Shown: positions 16,920 through 24,657 of the stretch, one piece after another
How positions within the stretch are numbered: the stretch's first letter is position 1
How the letters are laid out: each line of letters begins with the position of its first letter
Assembly: GCF_048565625.1 (NCBI RefSeq)
Contig: NZ_JBLZUR010000002.1
Span: 2,418,001 to 2,482,000, forward strand
Origin: JBLZUR01 sp048565625
GTDB taxonomy: Bacteria; Pseudomonadota; Alphaproteobacteria; Sphingomonadales; Sphingomonadaceae
Direction: 5' to 3'
Length of the DNA: 64,000 nucleotides
Position numbers and translations under genes: made by a program
Notes under the pieces: model-generated
Told to the model about the DNA's origin: nothing
Database searches by the model: none
What the model saw: the letters and a program-made list of their open reading frames with translations, nothing else

Positions 16920-17204
16920 GCTGGCAGTGCTACTTCATCATGGTTCGCCTTTTCTGGCAACGTCCTTGTGTTCGGTGTTGATCAACCCGGGGTGCAACAG
17001 TCTCTTCGGGGTCATGCGATGGTTGCGTAAGGCAGCCATGTTCTGTGTCGCACGCCACATTGGGGTCGGTTCGTATCGAAGGGTGGCGCTCCAACAACCG
17101 TAGCTCGGGGTCATCGCTGCCCCAACGTTCAAAGCGAAGTCGCCGGTCCCTCCGCCTCCCGGGAGGATCGTACCGTCCATGAGGACGGATGGGGTGAAAG
17201 GCTG
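16920..17204 (-). other. Non-coding 3' flank of the IS110-family transposase
   Basis: About 285 bases follow the transposase stop with no convincing gene, apart from a weak 80-codon frame (16938-17180). The region contains short hairpins, for example GATCCTCCCGGGAGG-type pairing near 17155-17170. IS110-family elements carry a structured bridge RNA in a non-coding end: upstream of the gene in the IS110 group, downstream in the IS1111 group. This flank and the one at 18366-18522 are the candidates; I cannot fix the element ends. Confidence 0.35.
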
Positions 17205-18365
17205 TCAGGCGCGCGCCGCCTGCATCATCTGGCGGTGCGGCTCGACCGTCTCGGCCTTGAACTGAAAGTGGGTGCCGTCGCGCCACATTCCGAACAGGAT
17301 GATGGCGAGCTTGCGCGCGACCGCCACCTTGGCCTTGTTGAAGCCGACCTTCTTGGCGAGCCGTAGACCCCAGTCCTTGAGCGAGGAGAAGGTCTTGGTG
17401 GCGGACAGCAGCACGGTGGCAGCGGTGACGAGATGGGTACGGGTGAGCCGGTTACCCATCTTGCTGATCTTGCCGTGGGTGAGGCTCTCGCCCGACTGGT
17501 AGACCCTGGGCGTGAGCCCGAGATAGGCCGCCACATCGTCGGCGCGGTGGAAACGGGACGGCTCCTCGATGGCTGTGAAGAACGACAAGGCGGTGATGGC
17601 GCCGAGGCCGGGCACCGCCATGAAGCGCCGGCAGATCGGGTTGGCGGCGGCGAGCATCTCCAGCTCGGTCTCGATCCGCTCCGCGTCGGCCTGGAGCCGC
17701 TCGCACAGGTCGAGCACCGGCAGGATGCGCGGGCGCATGTTCAGCCCGTCGCGATCCTGGATCTGCATCAGCTGCTCGATCACACGGTCGCGATAGGTGG
17801 CGGCCGACTTGGCGCCGGGCTCGACCCGCCCGCCATAGACGCGCAGCAGCCCCCGGATCATGTTCTCGTTGGCGAGCCGCTGCTGCACCAGCCGGTGCCG
17901 CATGATGAGCTGCGCGCGCACCTCGTAGCAGGCCGCGCTCTTGACGTAGACCTCCGTCAGATAGTCGCGGCCCGTGCGCGTGATCTCGGCGATGCCGCGG
18001 GCGTCGTTGGCGTCCGTCTTGTTGCGCTTCAAGGAGAGCACACGATGCACCTGGAGCGCGTCCATCACCGCCACCTGGTAGCCAAGCCGGCGCAGGCCGC
18101 CCGACAGGTGCACGGACATGGCGCCCGTCTCCATGCCGACCACCGCCACGTTGGAAGCGAAATTCTTGGCCAGGTAACGTCCGATCTCGGTCGGATGTGT
18201 CTTCATCGAGCACTGGTGGACGACCTTGCCGTCGCCATCCAGCACGCACACCGCCGTCGACTTGAGCCCCACATCGAGGCCGACCCATACGCGGCCCCGC
18301 GCCGGGTCCGTCTCGGCCGCCGCCCGCACAGCCAGGATCTCGGGATTGCTGATCTTCTTGGTCAT
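17205..18365 (-). CDS. IS110-family transposase (DEDD recombinase)
   Basis: Intact 386-residue transposase. The N-terminal RuvC-like DEDD domain begins VWVGLDVGLKSTAVCVLD and includes KTDANDARGIAEI. The C-terminal Transposase_20 domain has VPGLGAITALSFF, AAYLGLTPRVYQSGES and KMGNRLTRTHLV, where the catalytic Ser is expected near the GES/GNR region. Nothing is broken, so the element may still move. It sits between decayed fragments and a GIY-YIG pseudogene. Precise element boundaries are not visible, as IS110 elements make no target duplication. Confidence 0.9.
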   Translation of the reverse strand: MTKKISNPEILAVRAAAETDPARGRVWVGLDVGLKSTAVCVLDGDGKVVHQCSMKTHPTEIGRYLAKNFASNVAVVGMETGAMSVHLSGGLRRLGYQVAVMDALQVHRVLSLKRNKTDANDARGIAEITRTGRDYLTEVYVKSAACYEVRAQLIMRHRLVQQRLANENMIRGLLRVYGGRVEPGAKSAATYRDRVIEQLMQIQDRDGLNMRPRILPVLDLCERLQADAERIETELEMLAAANPICRRFMAVPGLGAITALSFFTAIEEPSRFHRADDVAAYLGLTPRVYQSGESLTHGKISKMGNRLTRTHLVTAATVLLSATKTFSSLKDWGLRLAKKVGFNKAKVAVARKLAIILFGMWRDGTHFQFKAETVEPHRQMMQAARA

Positions 18366-18522
18366 CGCGCTCTCTCCTTCCGCGCGCCATCGTGCACCCG
18401 CCGGACAGAGAAGACCTCAGCTAAACCACAACCGGCCGACAGGCCGCCGCCCCGAGAGGACATAGGTGCGGCGATCGCGGCCAGGCGGAAGCGGAGGCGC
18501 ACCTCGACGACGGGGGTGACCA
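18366..18522 (-). other. Upstream flank of the IS110 transposase
   Basis: 157 bases between the transposase ATG (18365) and the GIY-YIG pseudogene start (18523). A GGAGAGAG ribosome site precedes the transposase. If the element is of the IS110 group, the bridge RNA and left end would lie here. No gene seen. Confidence 0.35.
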
Positions 18523-19354
18523 ATGCCGTTTCGCTTCAACATGCTTCTGGAGGACGCCGGGATCGATCCCACGCAGGTCCGCCTTCTCCGGCATCAAACG
18601 CCGCTTTCCGGCGGCCGCACGCTTCTCGACATCTGGCATGGCGATCGGGCGGGCTTTGAGGATTACCAGTCGATCCAGAAGGCGGCTCAGCGGACGAGCT
18701 TCGCGCGCCCTTACTGGGCGGCCTTTGTCGGCACATGGGAGGGCCGTACGATGTTCGCCGGCCTCTATGAGGCAGGTGACGCGGTAAACGTGCCCGAGGC
18801 GGTCCATCTGGCGACAGGAGAGGTTCTGCCCGCCGGTGACGCCGATCGTTACCAGACGAGGCTTAGCAACCATCTCAGGCCCTATATCGGCTCTACATCG
18901 ACTGGGGTGGCGGATCATTCGGCAAGCGGGCTTGGAACCAGCGGGCGGAGCTTCAGGACAAGCTGGTGACCGAGTTGCACCTGGACGGCGCGGAGAAGCC
19001 GTTCCCGGGGCTGATGGACCTATTCGCGCCGCTCTCGGCCCTGGCCGAAGCGCCGCCGTCCTGGATCCAGCGTCTGGTGGCCGCCCGCGGCATCTATCTC
19101 CTGACCTGCCCCCGCGACGGCAGCCTCTATGTCGGTTCCGCCGCCGCCGAAGGCGGCTCTTGGCAACGCTGGACCGACTACCGTGTCAACGGCCATGGCG
19201 GCAACGTTGCGCTCATCGGGCGCGATCCCGCGACTTCACCGTCAGCGTCCTGCAGGTCGCGGGTTCAGCCGATACGCCCGAGGACATCCTCGCCATGGAC
19301 AATGTCTGGAAGCGCAAGCTGATGACCCGCGAACTGGGCCTCAACAGGAACTAA
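18523..19354 (+). pseudogene. GIY-YIG nuclease family gene with two frameshifts
   Basis: The start MPFRFNMLLEDAGIDPTQVR (18523) and the FARPYWAAFVGT segment belong to a large GIY-YIG family found in mobile regions. After LRPYIG (~18890) the protein continues one frame over as LYIDWGGGSFGKRAWNQRAE, then the nuclease part GIYLLTCPRDGSLYVGS. Near 19230 a second shift is needed to read DFTVSVLQVAGSADTPEDIL and the end MTRELGLNRN (stop 19352-19354). Each looks like a lost base. Restored length is about 277 residues. Confidence 0.8.
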
Positions 19355-19387
19355 CCGGGCCACCTCCAAGATGATGCGCGGGGGTTC

Positions 19388-19804
19388 TTATGGCCACTGG
19401 GCCTCCTCCCTCCGGGCGTCTTCAGCGAGACCTTCGACGAAGTCGTAGATTGATTGCGGCGTCGGCTTGCGGGACACGGGCTCAGCTATCGAAAGCGCTG
19501 GATCGAGCAAAAACCGCGCAATAGCTAGTTTTTAGCGGATGTTTGCTTTGTTGAAGCTGTCCATTAACGAAAGGGCGATTGCCTCGGTCAAAGGCGCTTT
19601 CCGCTTTCGACCATTTTCCGAGACGAAGACGTCGCCGGTCAGTGCCTTTTTGAAGGCTCTGGCCAGGTCGGTGTTTGCAAGTGCCCTCGCCTTTGAGCGC
19701 CGGCGCCCTTCTGGGTTACCGGACGGCATACCGTCCTTGAACTGCGTCCGCCTAGATCCCTCGCCATTGCCCCGGCCGACCCCGGTGTTGCGTTTCCGGG
19801 CCAT
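19388..19804 (-). pseudogene. DUF5681 family gene with an in-frame stop
   Basis: ATG 19804 opens MARKRNTGVGRGNGEGSRRT and the family signature FKDGMPSGNPEGRRR, as in DUF5681 proteins of prophages and integrative elements. The frame meets TAA at 19532-19534 after FNKANIR (90 residues). It then stays open in the same frame for 48 more codons (KLAIARFLLDPALS to EEAQWP) up to TAA at 19388-19390. A single nonsense change therefore explains the short form. It starts just after the broken methyltransferase, probably as part of the same old operon. Confidence 0.65.
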
Positions 19805-20057
19805 GTCAGCGCTCCTTTCCGGAGGTCCGCTCGACGGCGGTGTCAGCGAAGGTCATGCCGGTTCCCGCGTGTCGCGCCCGTTGCCCTGTCGCGGCTTCAA
19901 AGCGCCTGATGGACACATCGACATAGCGCGGATCGAGTTCGACAAGGCAGGCGGTGCGGTCGGTCTTCTCCGCGGCAATCAGTGTCGTTCCTGATCCTCC
20001 AAAGCTGTCCAGCACGAGTTCACCGGGCGCCGTGGAGTCGAGGATTAGGGTCAGGAC

Positions 20058-20510
20058 TCATTGTGGTAGCCAGAAGATGATGGCGGCGGCGATGCAGATG
20101 GCCGAGAAGAAGGTGTGCGCGCATCGGTCATAGCGTGTGTGGATGCGTCGCCAGTCTTTGAGGCGGGCGAACATGTTTTCGACGCGATGACGCTGGCGGT
20201 AGAGGGTGGTGTCGTGCGGGATCGGCACCTTGCGCGAGCGGGTGGACGGGATGCAGGGCGCGATCCCGCGTTGAGCGAGTGCGGCGCGGAAGCGGTTGCT
20301 GTCGTAGCCGCGGTCGCCGAGCAGTTCGCGGGCAGGCGGCAAGACCGGCAACAGCAGGGCAGCACCTTTGTGGTCGCTCATCTGCCCTTCGGTCAGCAGC
20401 ATCGCGACGGGGCGCCCCTGTCCGTCGCAAACGGCGTGGAGCTTCGAGTTCAGCCCGCCTCTGGTCCGGCCGATGCAGCGGGGAGCAGCCCCTTTTTGGC
20501 AAGGCTCGCC
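20058..20510 (-). CDS. IS5-family transposase, second frame (orfB)
   Basis: Catalytic C-terminal part, with GLNSKLHAVCDGQGRPVAML, the second Asp in LLGDRGYDSNRFR and the Glu in RHRVENMFARLKDWRRI. It ends IIFWLPQ at 20058, inside the right-hand terminal region. It has no clear ribosome site of its own and is probably made by frameshifting from orfA, so the start given is approximate. Confidence 0.8.
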   Translation of the reverse strand, partial: GEPCQKGAAPRCIGRTRGGLNSKLHAVCDGQGRPVAMLLTEGQMSDHKGAALLLPVLPPARELLGDRGYDSNRFRAALAQRGIAPCIPSTRSRKVPIPHDTTLYRQRHRVENMFARLKDWRRIHTRYDRCAHTFFSAICIAAAIIFWLPQ

Positions 20511-20818
20511 GCCGTGCGGTGCGCCTTCAGGTGGGTGGCGTCGATCATTAGCCGTTCGGGCGGGGCACCCTCGGCCGCGAGCCCTGCGAATATGCGCTCG
20601 AACACGCCGAGCCGGCTCCACCGCACGAAGCGATTATACAGCGTCTTGTGCGGTCCGTAGCCAGCCGGCGCATCCTTCCACTGGAGGCCGTGGCGGATGA
20701 CGTAGACGATCCCGCTCACCACCCGTCGATCATCAACCCGCCGCAGCCCGCGCGAGCGCGGGAAGAACGGCTCGATGCGCGCCATCTGTGCGCGCGACAA
20801 CAGCATCAGGTCGGACAT
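20450..20818 (-). CDS. IS5-family transposase, first frame (orfA)
   Basis: 122 residues: N-terminal DUF4096-type domain (MSDLMLLSRAQMARIEPFFP, GLQWKDAPAGYGPHKTLYNR) and the first catalytic Asp in LMIDATHLKAHRT. In the IS427 group a programmed frameshift joins this to the second frame. The shift would fall in the overlap at 20450-20621, near the AAAAAGG run at about 20490-20500. Intact. Confidence 0.85.
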   Translation of the reverse strand: MSDLMLLSRAQMARIEPFFPRSRGLRRVDDRRVVSGIVYVIRHGLQWKDAPAGYGPHKTLYNRFVRWSRLGVFERIFAGLAAEGAPPERLMIDATHLKAHRTAASLAKKGLLPAASAGPEAG

Positions 20819-21996
20819 GGCTCACCTCCGACCCGATTGGAATCACATGCTCACGCCGTCGTAAAGGGTCCTGAGCCTAGATCGGCGATCATGGCGACCG
20901 GCTTTACCGTGGGGTGCAGCTCCAGCGATCTGGTTCTGCCGCGGCCGAAACTGGTCATGCCAGGGTAGTGCAGAACGTTTGTGCGGTTACGACCGTTCTT
21001 GCCCAGCATGATGTTGTTTCGGTGAGGCGCATTGCCGTGCCGGAACACGCCGATGAGTTCGTGCGCGGACCTGTATAGAGCGCCCTGCCCTGCGTTGTCC
21101 TTCGCCCAGACCAGCAGGTTGAGATAGGCTAGGTCGCAAGACGCCGCCGCCCCAAGAAGCTCGCTCAGATGCCGCCAGTCCTGGTAGAGGTAGAGCAAAG
21201 CCCCCTGCACTAGGTGAGGCTGCAGCGCCGTTACGGCCGAGACCAGGAAGGCGGTGAACTCCTCGGGCGACATCTTGCCCGTGGCCATCACGAAGTCGTC
21301 GTGCCGGGTCCGGCCATTGCCAGAGACATTGTTCTTGATCGGCACGTTGTATGGTAAATCACTCACAACGGCTCGGAACTGTCTGTCGCGGGCAAGGGCC
21401 GAGATGACCGCCGGATCGGTTGCGCTTCCACAGATCAGTTCGTGCCGGCCAAGCTACCAGTGATCACCCACAACGCTGACCGGGGCACGCACCGGTTCCG
21501 GCGCCTCGTCGAGATCGGCGAGCTCATCGACGCGGTGTCGACCGATCAGCACATCTCGCTCGCCGATGGTGAAACCGCTGCTGCCGAGATTGATCTCGGG
21601 GGCCCCCCGCCCGATCTCGAAAAACTCCTGACGGAGCGCGTCCAGGTCCCAGGATCTGCCCTCGGCAAGCTTGTTGTCGGCGAGTGCCAGCAGGCGCGCC
21701 TGTTCCTTCGTAAGGTGGTCCAGCCTGACAGCCGGCACCTCCTCAAGATTCAGAAGTTTCGCAGCGTCCAGACGACCGAAGCCGCTCGCGACCACGCCAT
21801 CGTCATAGACGGTGATCGGGAACACGAAGCCGAACTCGGCGATGCTCTCAGCAATCCTCCGGATCTGCTGACGGCTGCGTTTCCTGGTGGCATTCGGTCC
21901 TGGTCTGAGGCTGGCGACCGGCATATGCGTGATCTGGACCCGAACGGCGGCAACGTTGCGCTTCCGCGCAGCTGATAACGTACGTGCTTCTCCCAT

Positions 21997-22358
21997 TGAT
22001 AGCGCTCTCATACATAGCCGTGCCTTCCGAATTGTCGGCTCAAGGTTAATATATCGTCGCGCTGCATTGAAATATGTCAAAGTTTATCTTTGTCAATACT
22101 TCGACTAAGCGCCAATAGCAGGCCGCTTAGACCGCCCAATTTGTAAGGTGCGCTTAGCTAAAAAAGTAAAGCAAGCTCGCGTGACTTGCGTCCAGGAAGG
22201 CGTCAACGAAGAGGTCGATGGGCGCGCATATCCGCGTGCGCCTGCTCTCCGGAACCTATCCAGCCCTTCTCCAGATCTATCCGGTTACCTTTCCTGTTCT
22301 TCTCCAGTTCGCCGATGGTAGGAACTTCCATAAGTTACCGCAAATTTCATGCATTTAG
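21997..22358. other. AT-rich upstream region of the methyltransferase gene
   Basis: No gene. This stretch is clearly more AT-rich than its surroundings. It holds an imperfect inverted repeat, GTCAAAG (22076-22082) / CTTTGTC (22088-22094). The other strand reads TTGACA twice here, so a leftward promoter with an operator is possible. The rest up to the TetR remnant has nothing I can identify. Confidence 0.3.
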
Positions 22359-22784
22359 ACGTACTACTACTTCGGTGACCTTCCAGGATTGCATGCCACC
22401 GCGGTGAACGCATCCTTTATTGAGGTCATGGCATCTTATCGTCGTGGAAAGCAGGCCGACGGCCCCCTAGAAGCGGTCCGGACGGCATGGCGCGCCCTGC
22501 TCCGTTTCGCGGGGGCCGAACCGCTGTTGGCACGAGTGCTGATCGCAAGCGTTCTGGACGGAGAGCCGCCTTTGGCCCTCCAACTCAATTTGCGGCGCCT
22601 GAGACGCGATCTCGCCACGCTGCATCACGATGGTTTGCTGACGACGACCCCGGACGCTGCCGTCGCCATGCTCTGGACGACAGCAGTCGGCGCCGTATCC
22701 ATGATGACCGCACCGGAGCCTAACGATGAGGCGCTCAACGAGGCCCTGCTCCATGCCCTGATCCTTCAGATCACGCGCCGATGA
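22359..22784 (+). pseudogene. TetR-family regulator lacking most of its DNA-binding domain
   Basis: The open frame starts TYYYFGDLPGLHATAVNASF, which is the end of a TetR helix-turn-helix (normally ...GTLYYHFGSKEAL). It continues through a helical ligand-binding domain (RTAWRALLRFAGAEPLLAR, LLTTTPDAAVAMLWTTAVGAV) to a stop at 22784. An in-frame TAG at 22356-22358 sits just before it and the first ~35 residues are absent. A TTG at 22389 could start a 131-residue product, but it would not bind DNA. Confidence 0.6.
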
Positions 22785-22807
22785 ATTCGTCGTGCCGTCG
22801 TCCACTC

Positions 22808-23311
22808 TCATCCCCTGAACGTGTAGCGACCGATCGCCTCCCAAGGGCCGTCGCGATAGTACCAGCTGGCGAGGCCGGTGATGGTGATCGGGCGGGGGCG
22901 GAAGTCGGCGCGTAGGTCATCCATGAGCTTTCGTGCTTCCTCCGGCGCGACCTTGTTCTGGATGGTGATGTGCGGGCGCCAGCCGGCGCGGTCCTGAGGG
23001 GTGAGGACCAGTTCGAAGGCTTCGGCGAGATCTTCGCGGATCGTCGCGAGGCCGGGGCAATCGATGCGGAACGCGACACCGCGCCCGAGTGACATCAGGG
23101 AGGCGGCCGAGGCGGGGAGCGGAGGGCCGGCGCTGACGGCTGTCAGGCGGTGATCCAGCTCGCCCGACAGGCTCGGCGGCAGGTGGTGGAACAGCGTCAG
23201 GTGCGCCGAGAGGACGTTCCGTTCAGGCGGAAAGTGCGCGCGACGAAGTCCGTCGGCCCAGGCGAAGCTGGCGTCGTCGAGCAAGGCCGTGACGATGATC
23301 GGCGCGATCAT
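22808..23311 (-). CDS. 2'-5' RNA ligase / 2H phosphoesterase family protein
   Basis: Cytoplasmic protein of 167 residues with the two HxTx catalytic motifs of the 2H superfamily: HLTL (37-40) and HITI (114-117). Members hydrolyse cyclic phosphodiesters or ligate RNA ends; the actual substrate is unknown. It starts at ATG 23311, 14 bases after the PRC-barrel gene, so the two are likely co-transcribed. Confidence 0.8.
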   Translation of the reverse strand: MIAPIIVTALLDDASFAWADGLRRAHFPPERNVLSAHLTLFHHLPPSLSGELDHRLTAVSAGPPLPASAASLMSLGRGVAFRIDCPGLATIREDLAEAFELVLTPQDRAGWRPHITIQNKVAPEEARKLMDDLRADFRPRPITITGLASWYYRDGPWEAIGRYTFRG

Positions 23312-23325
23312 GGCGTCGTGAAAAG

Positions 23326-23907
23326 TCAGGCGGGGCGGAGGGCGGCGGGCCAGTCCGCCTCCTCGATCGCCGGGAGAGCGCGGATGGTGTCGGCATCCAG
23401 ATCGACGGTGAAGTCGCCCTGGCAGATGTCGAAGCGGTCCCAGGGCAGCGCGTGGAACCGCTCGGCAATGCCGCCCACCCCGCCCTCGCGCAGGACGACG
23501 AAGGCGATGCGACCGCTGTCGCATTCGACCATCGCGTCGACCGAATGGGCGACGGTAGTGTCCTGATCGGGGCCGAGAACGGCCGAACCCTTCAGGCGGC
23601 TGGCGGGGAAGAGCGTCGGGCGGGGTGCGGCCTCGCTCTTCTCGGCGGCGCGCTTCGCCCCCTCCTCCGCCCTCGCCTCGCGACCCAGCCAGCGCCAGAT
23701 GCCGACGATGTCGATGAGGAGGAGGATACCGTTCTGCCAGAGGAGGTTGGTCTGGCCGGTGACCCAGGCGACCACCAGCCAACCGACCGCGCCGAGGGTG
23801 AACACGACGAAGCCCCAGCCGGTGACGCGCGGGCCGAGATTGGCGGCGGTCATCATCGCGGCGAGCGTGGTGGTGATCGCGGCGAACAGGCTGGCGGTGG
23901 TTTCCAT
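23326..23907 (-). CDS. Membrane protein with PRC-barrel-like domain
   Basis: 193 residues from ATG 23907, chosen for the GAGAGGA ribosome site just upstream. The first ~75 residues hold three hydrophobic helices (TTTLAAMMTAANLG, GWGFVVFTLGAVGWLVVAWV, WQNGILLLIDIVGIWRWLG). A charged linker follows, then a soluble domain with ASRLKGSAVLGPD and RIAFVVLREGGV that resembles a PRC-barrel. Role unknown; it pairs with the downstream 2H phosphoesterase gene. Confidence 0.7.
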   Translation of the reverse strand: METTASLFAAITTTLAAMMTAANLGPRVTGWGFVVFTLGAVGWLVVAWVTGQTNLLWQNGILLLIDIVGIWRWLGREARAEEGAKRAAEKSEAAPRPTLFPASRLKGSAVLGPDQDTTVAHSVDAMVECDSGRIAFVVLREGGVGGIAERFHALPWDRFDICQGDFTVDLDADTIRALPAIEEADWPAALRPA

Positions 23908-24200
23908 GAGCGCTCCTCTCAAGCGGGACGGGGACGCACCACGCGAACGGGGGTTCCGGCGGTCGGAAGTTTACTAAGTTGACACTACGTCACGCCGGAA
24001 AACGTCCATTCAGCGGACGCGAGCGGGCCGAGGCGATGGTACGGGGTTCTACCGGGATGCGTTCCGAACTTCATCTCGGGGCCATGAACCCTTGGGCGCG
24101 CTGTAGGACAGCAGATTTGTCCGCCCGTCGTCCGAACGCAAAAGCCTGTTGTCACAGGCGCTCGCTTCCGAGCCTTCGCCCGCCGTGATAGAAGCCGCGC

Positions 24201-24377
24201 ATGAAGATCGATCGCGCTCTCTTCGACGATGCCGATCCCCAAGCCGAAGTTGAAGCTGACGCTCGGGCGGAAGCAGATGTCGCTGCTGGGCGGACGATCG
24301 GTCACAATGCCGTACGCCATTGGCTGCGATCCTGGGGAACGGGCAGGATTTTGCCCAAGCCGCATATCGGGGACTGA
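24201..24377 (+). CDS. Antitoxin of a RelE/ParE-type toxin-antitoxin pair
   Basis: Small 58-residue protein, MKIDRALFDDADPQAEVEAD, ending in RTIGHNAVRHWLRSWGTGRI and KPHIGD. The short acidic N-terminus followed by the [HN]-AV-x2-WL-x-SWG pattern is typical of antitoxins placed before ParE toxins in alphaproteobacteria. The stop overlaps the toxin start (TGATG at 24375-24379). The frame is intact although the toxin is decayed. No terminator or clear promoter was seen in the 293 bases upstream (23908-24200), which hold no gene. Confidence 0.65.
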   Translation: MKIDRALFDDADPQAEVEADARAEADVAAGRTIGHNAVRHWLRSWGTGRILPKPHIGD

Positions 24378-24638
24378 TGCTGAGGATCGAGTGGACGGCA
24401 GAGGCCGTCGAGAACCTCGATGCGATTTCGAGTTATATAGCGGCCTTCAATCCAGCGGCTGCAGCACGGCTAATCGCCCTGGCTGAGAGTCTGGCCGAGT
24501 TCCCGGAGCGCGGACGCGATGCGGGTGAGGTCGGCGCGAGATGACGATCGTCTGGCCCTATGTGCTGCGCTACCGGACCTAGACGATGTGATCTTCATCC
24601 TACGCATCAAACATGGTGCCCACGCAGCGGACGAATAG
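24377..24638 (+). pseudogene. ParE/RelE-type toxin, frameshifted
   Basis: ATG 24377 opens MLRIEWTAEAVENLDAISSY and IAAFNPAAAARLIALAESLA, a normal ParE start. After GRDAGEVGAR the frame stops at TGA 24542-24544. The expected rest is found in two other frames: REMTIVWPYVLRYR (~24537-24585), then DDVIFILRIKHGAHAADE ending at TAG 24636-24638. Two small indels inactivate it, leaving the antitoxin without its partner. Confidence 0.7.
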
Positions 24639-24657
24639 ACGCCGGCGCTCAACTACT

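Larger units (their letters stand above)
20048..20877 (-). mobile_element. IS5-family insertion sequence (IS427-like), 830 bp, TA target duplication
   Basis: Ends are GGGTCAGGACT (20048-) and, on the other strand, GGCTCAGGACC (from 20877), matching at 9 of 11 bases. TA is repeated at 20046-20047 and 20878-20879. It encodes one transposase in two overlapping frames. Removing 832 bases rejoins the methyltransferase frame without change, which proves the boundaries within the usual one-base ambiguity. Confidence 0.9.
19806..21996 (-). pseudogene. ParB-domain DNA methyltransferase gene, broken by an amber codon and an IS5 insertion
   Basis: Reading leftward from ATG 21996 (or 22011), the N-terminal ParB-like domain (MPVASLRPGPNATRKRS, FPITVYDDG, DNKLAEGRSWD) runs to GDHW, then TAG at 21456-21454. 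The next codons continue in frame with LGRHELICGSATDP, so CAG to TAG is likely. The methylase follows: SDLPYNVP (catalytic DPPY-type motif, here DLPY), then HPTVKPVAMIAD, where the IS5 copy is inserted. Beyond it come LILDSTAPGELVLDSFGGSG and the final codons to TGA at 19806. Removing the IS and one TA restores the frame exactly. Confidence 0.85.

Noticed and set aside
17433..18659. A 408-codon + strand frame, and 16938-17180 on the - strand
   Set aside because: The first is antisense to the IS110 transposase. The second is in its non-coding flank and has no recognisable fold; a structured RNA is more likely there.
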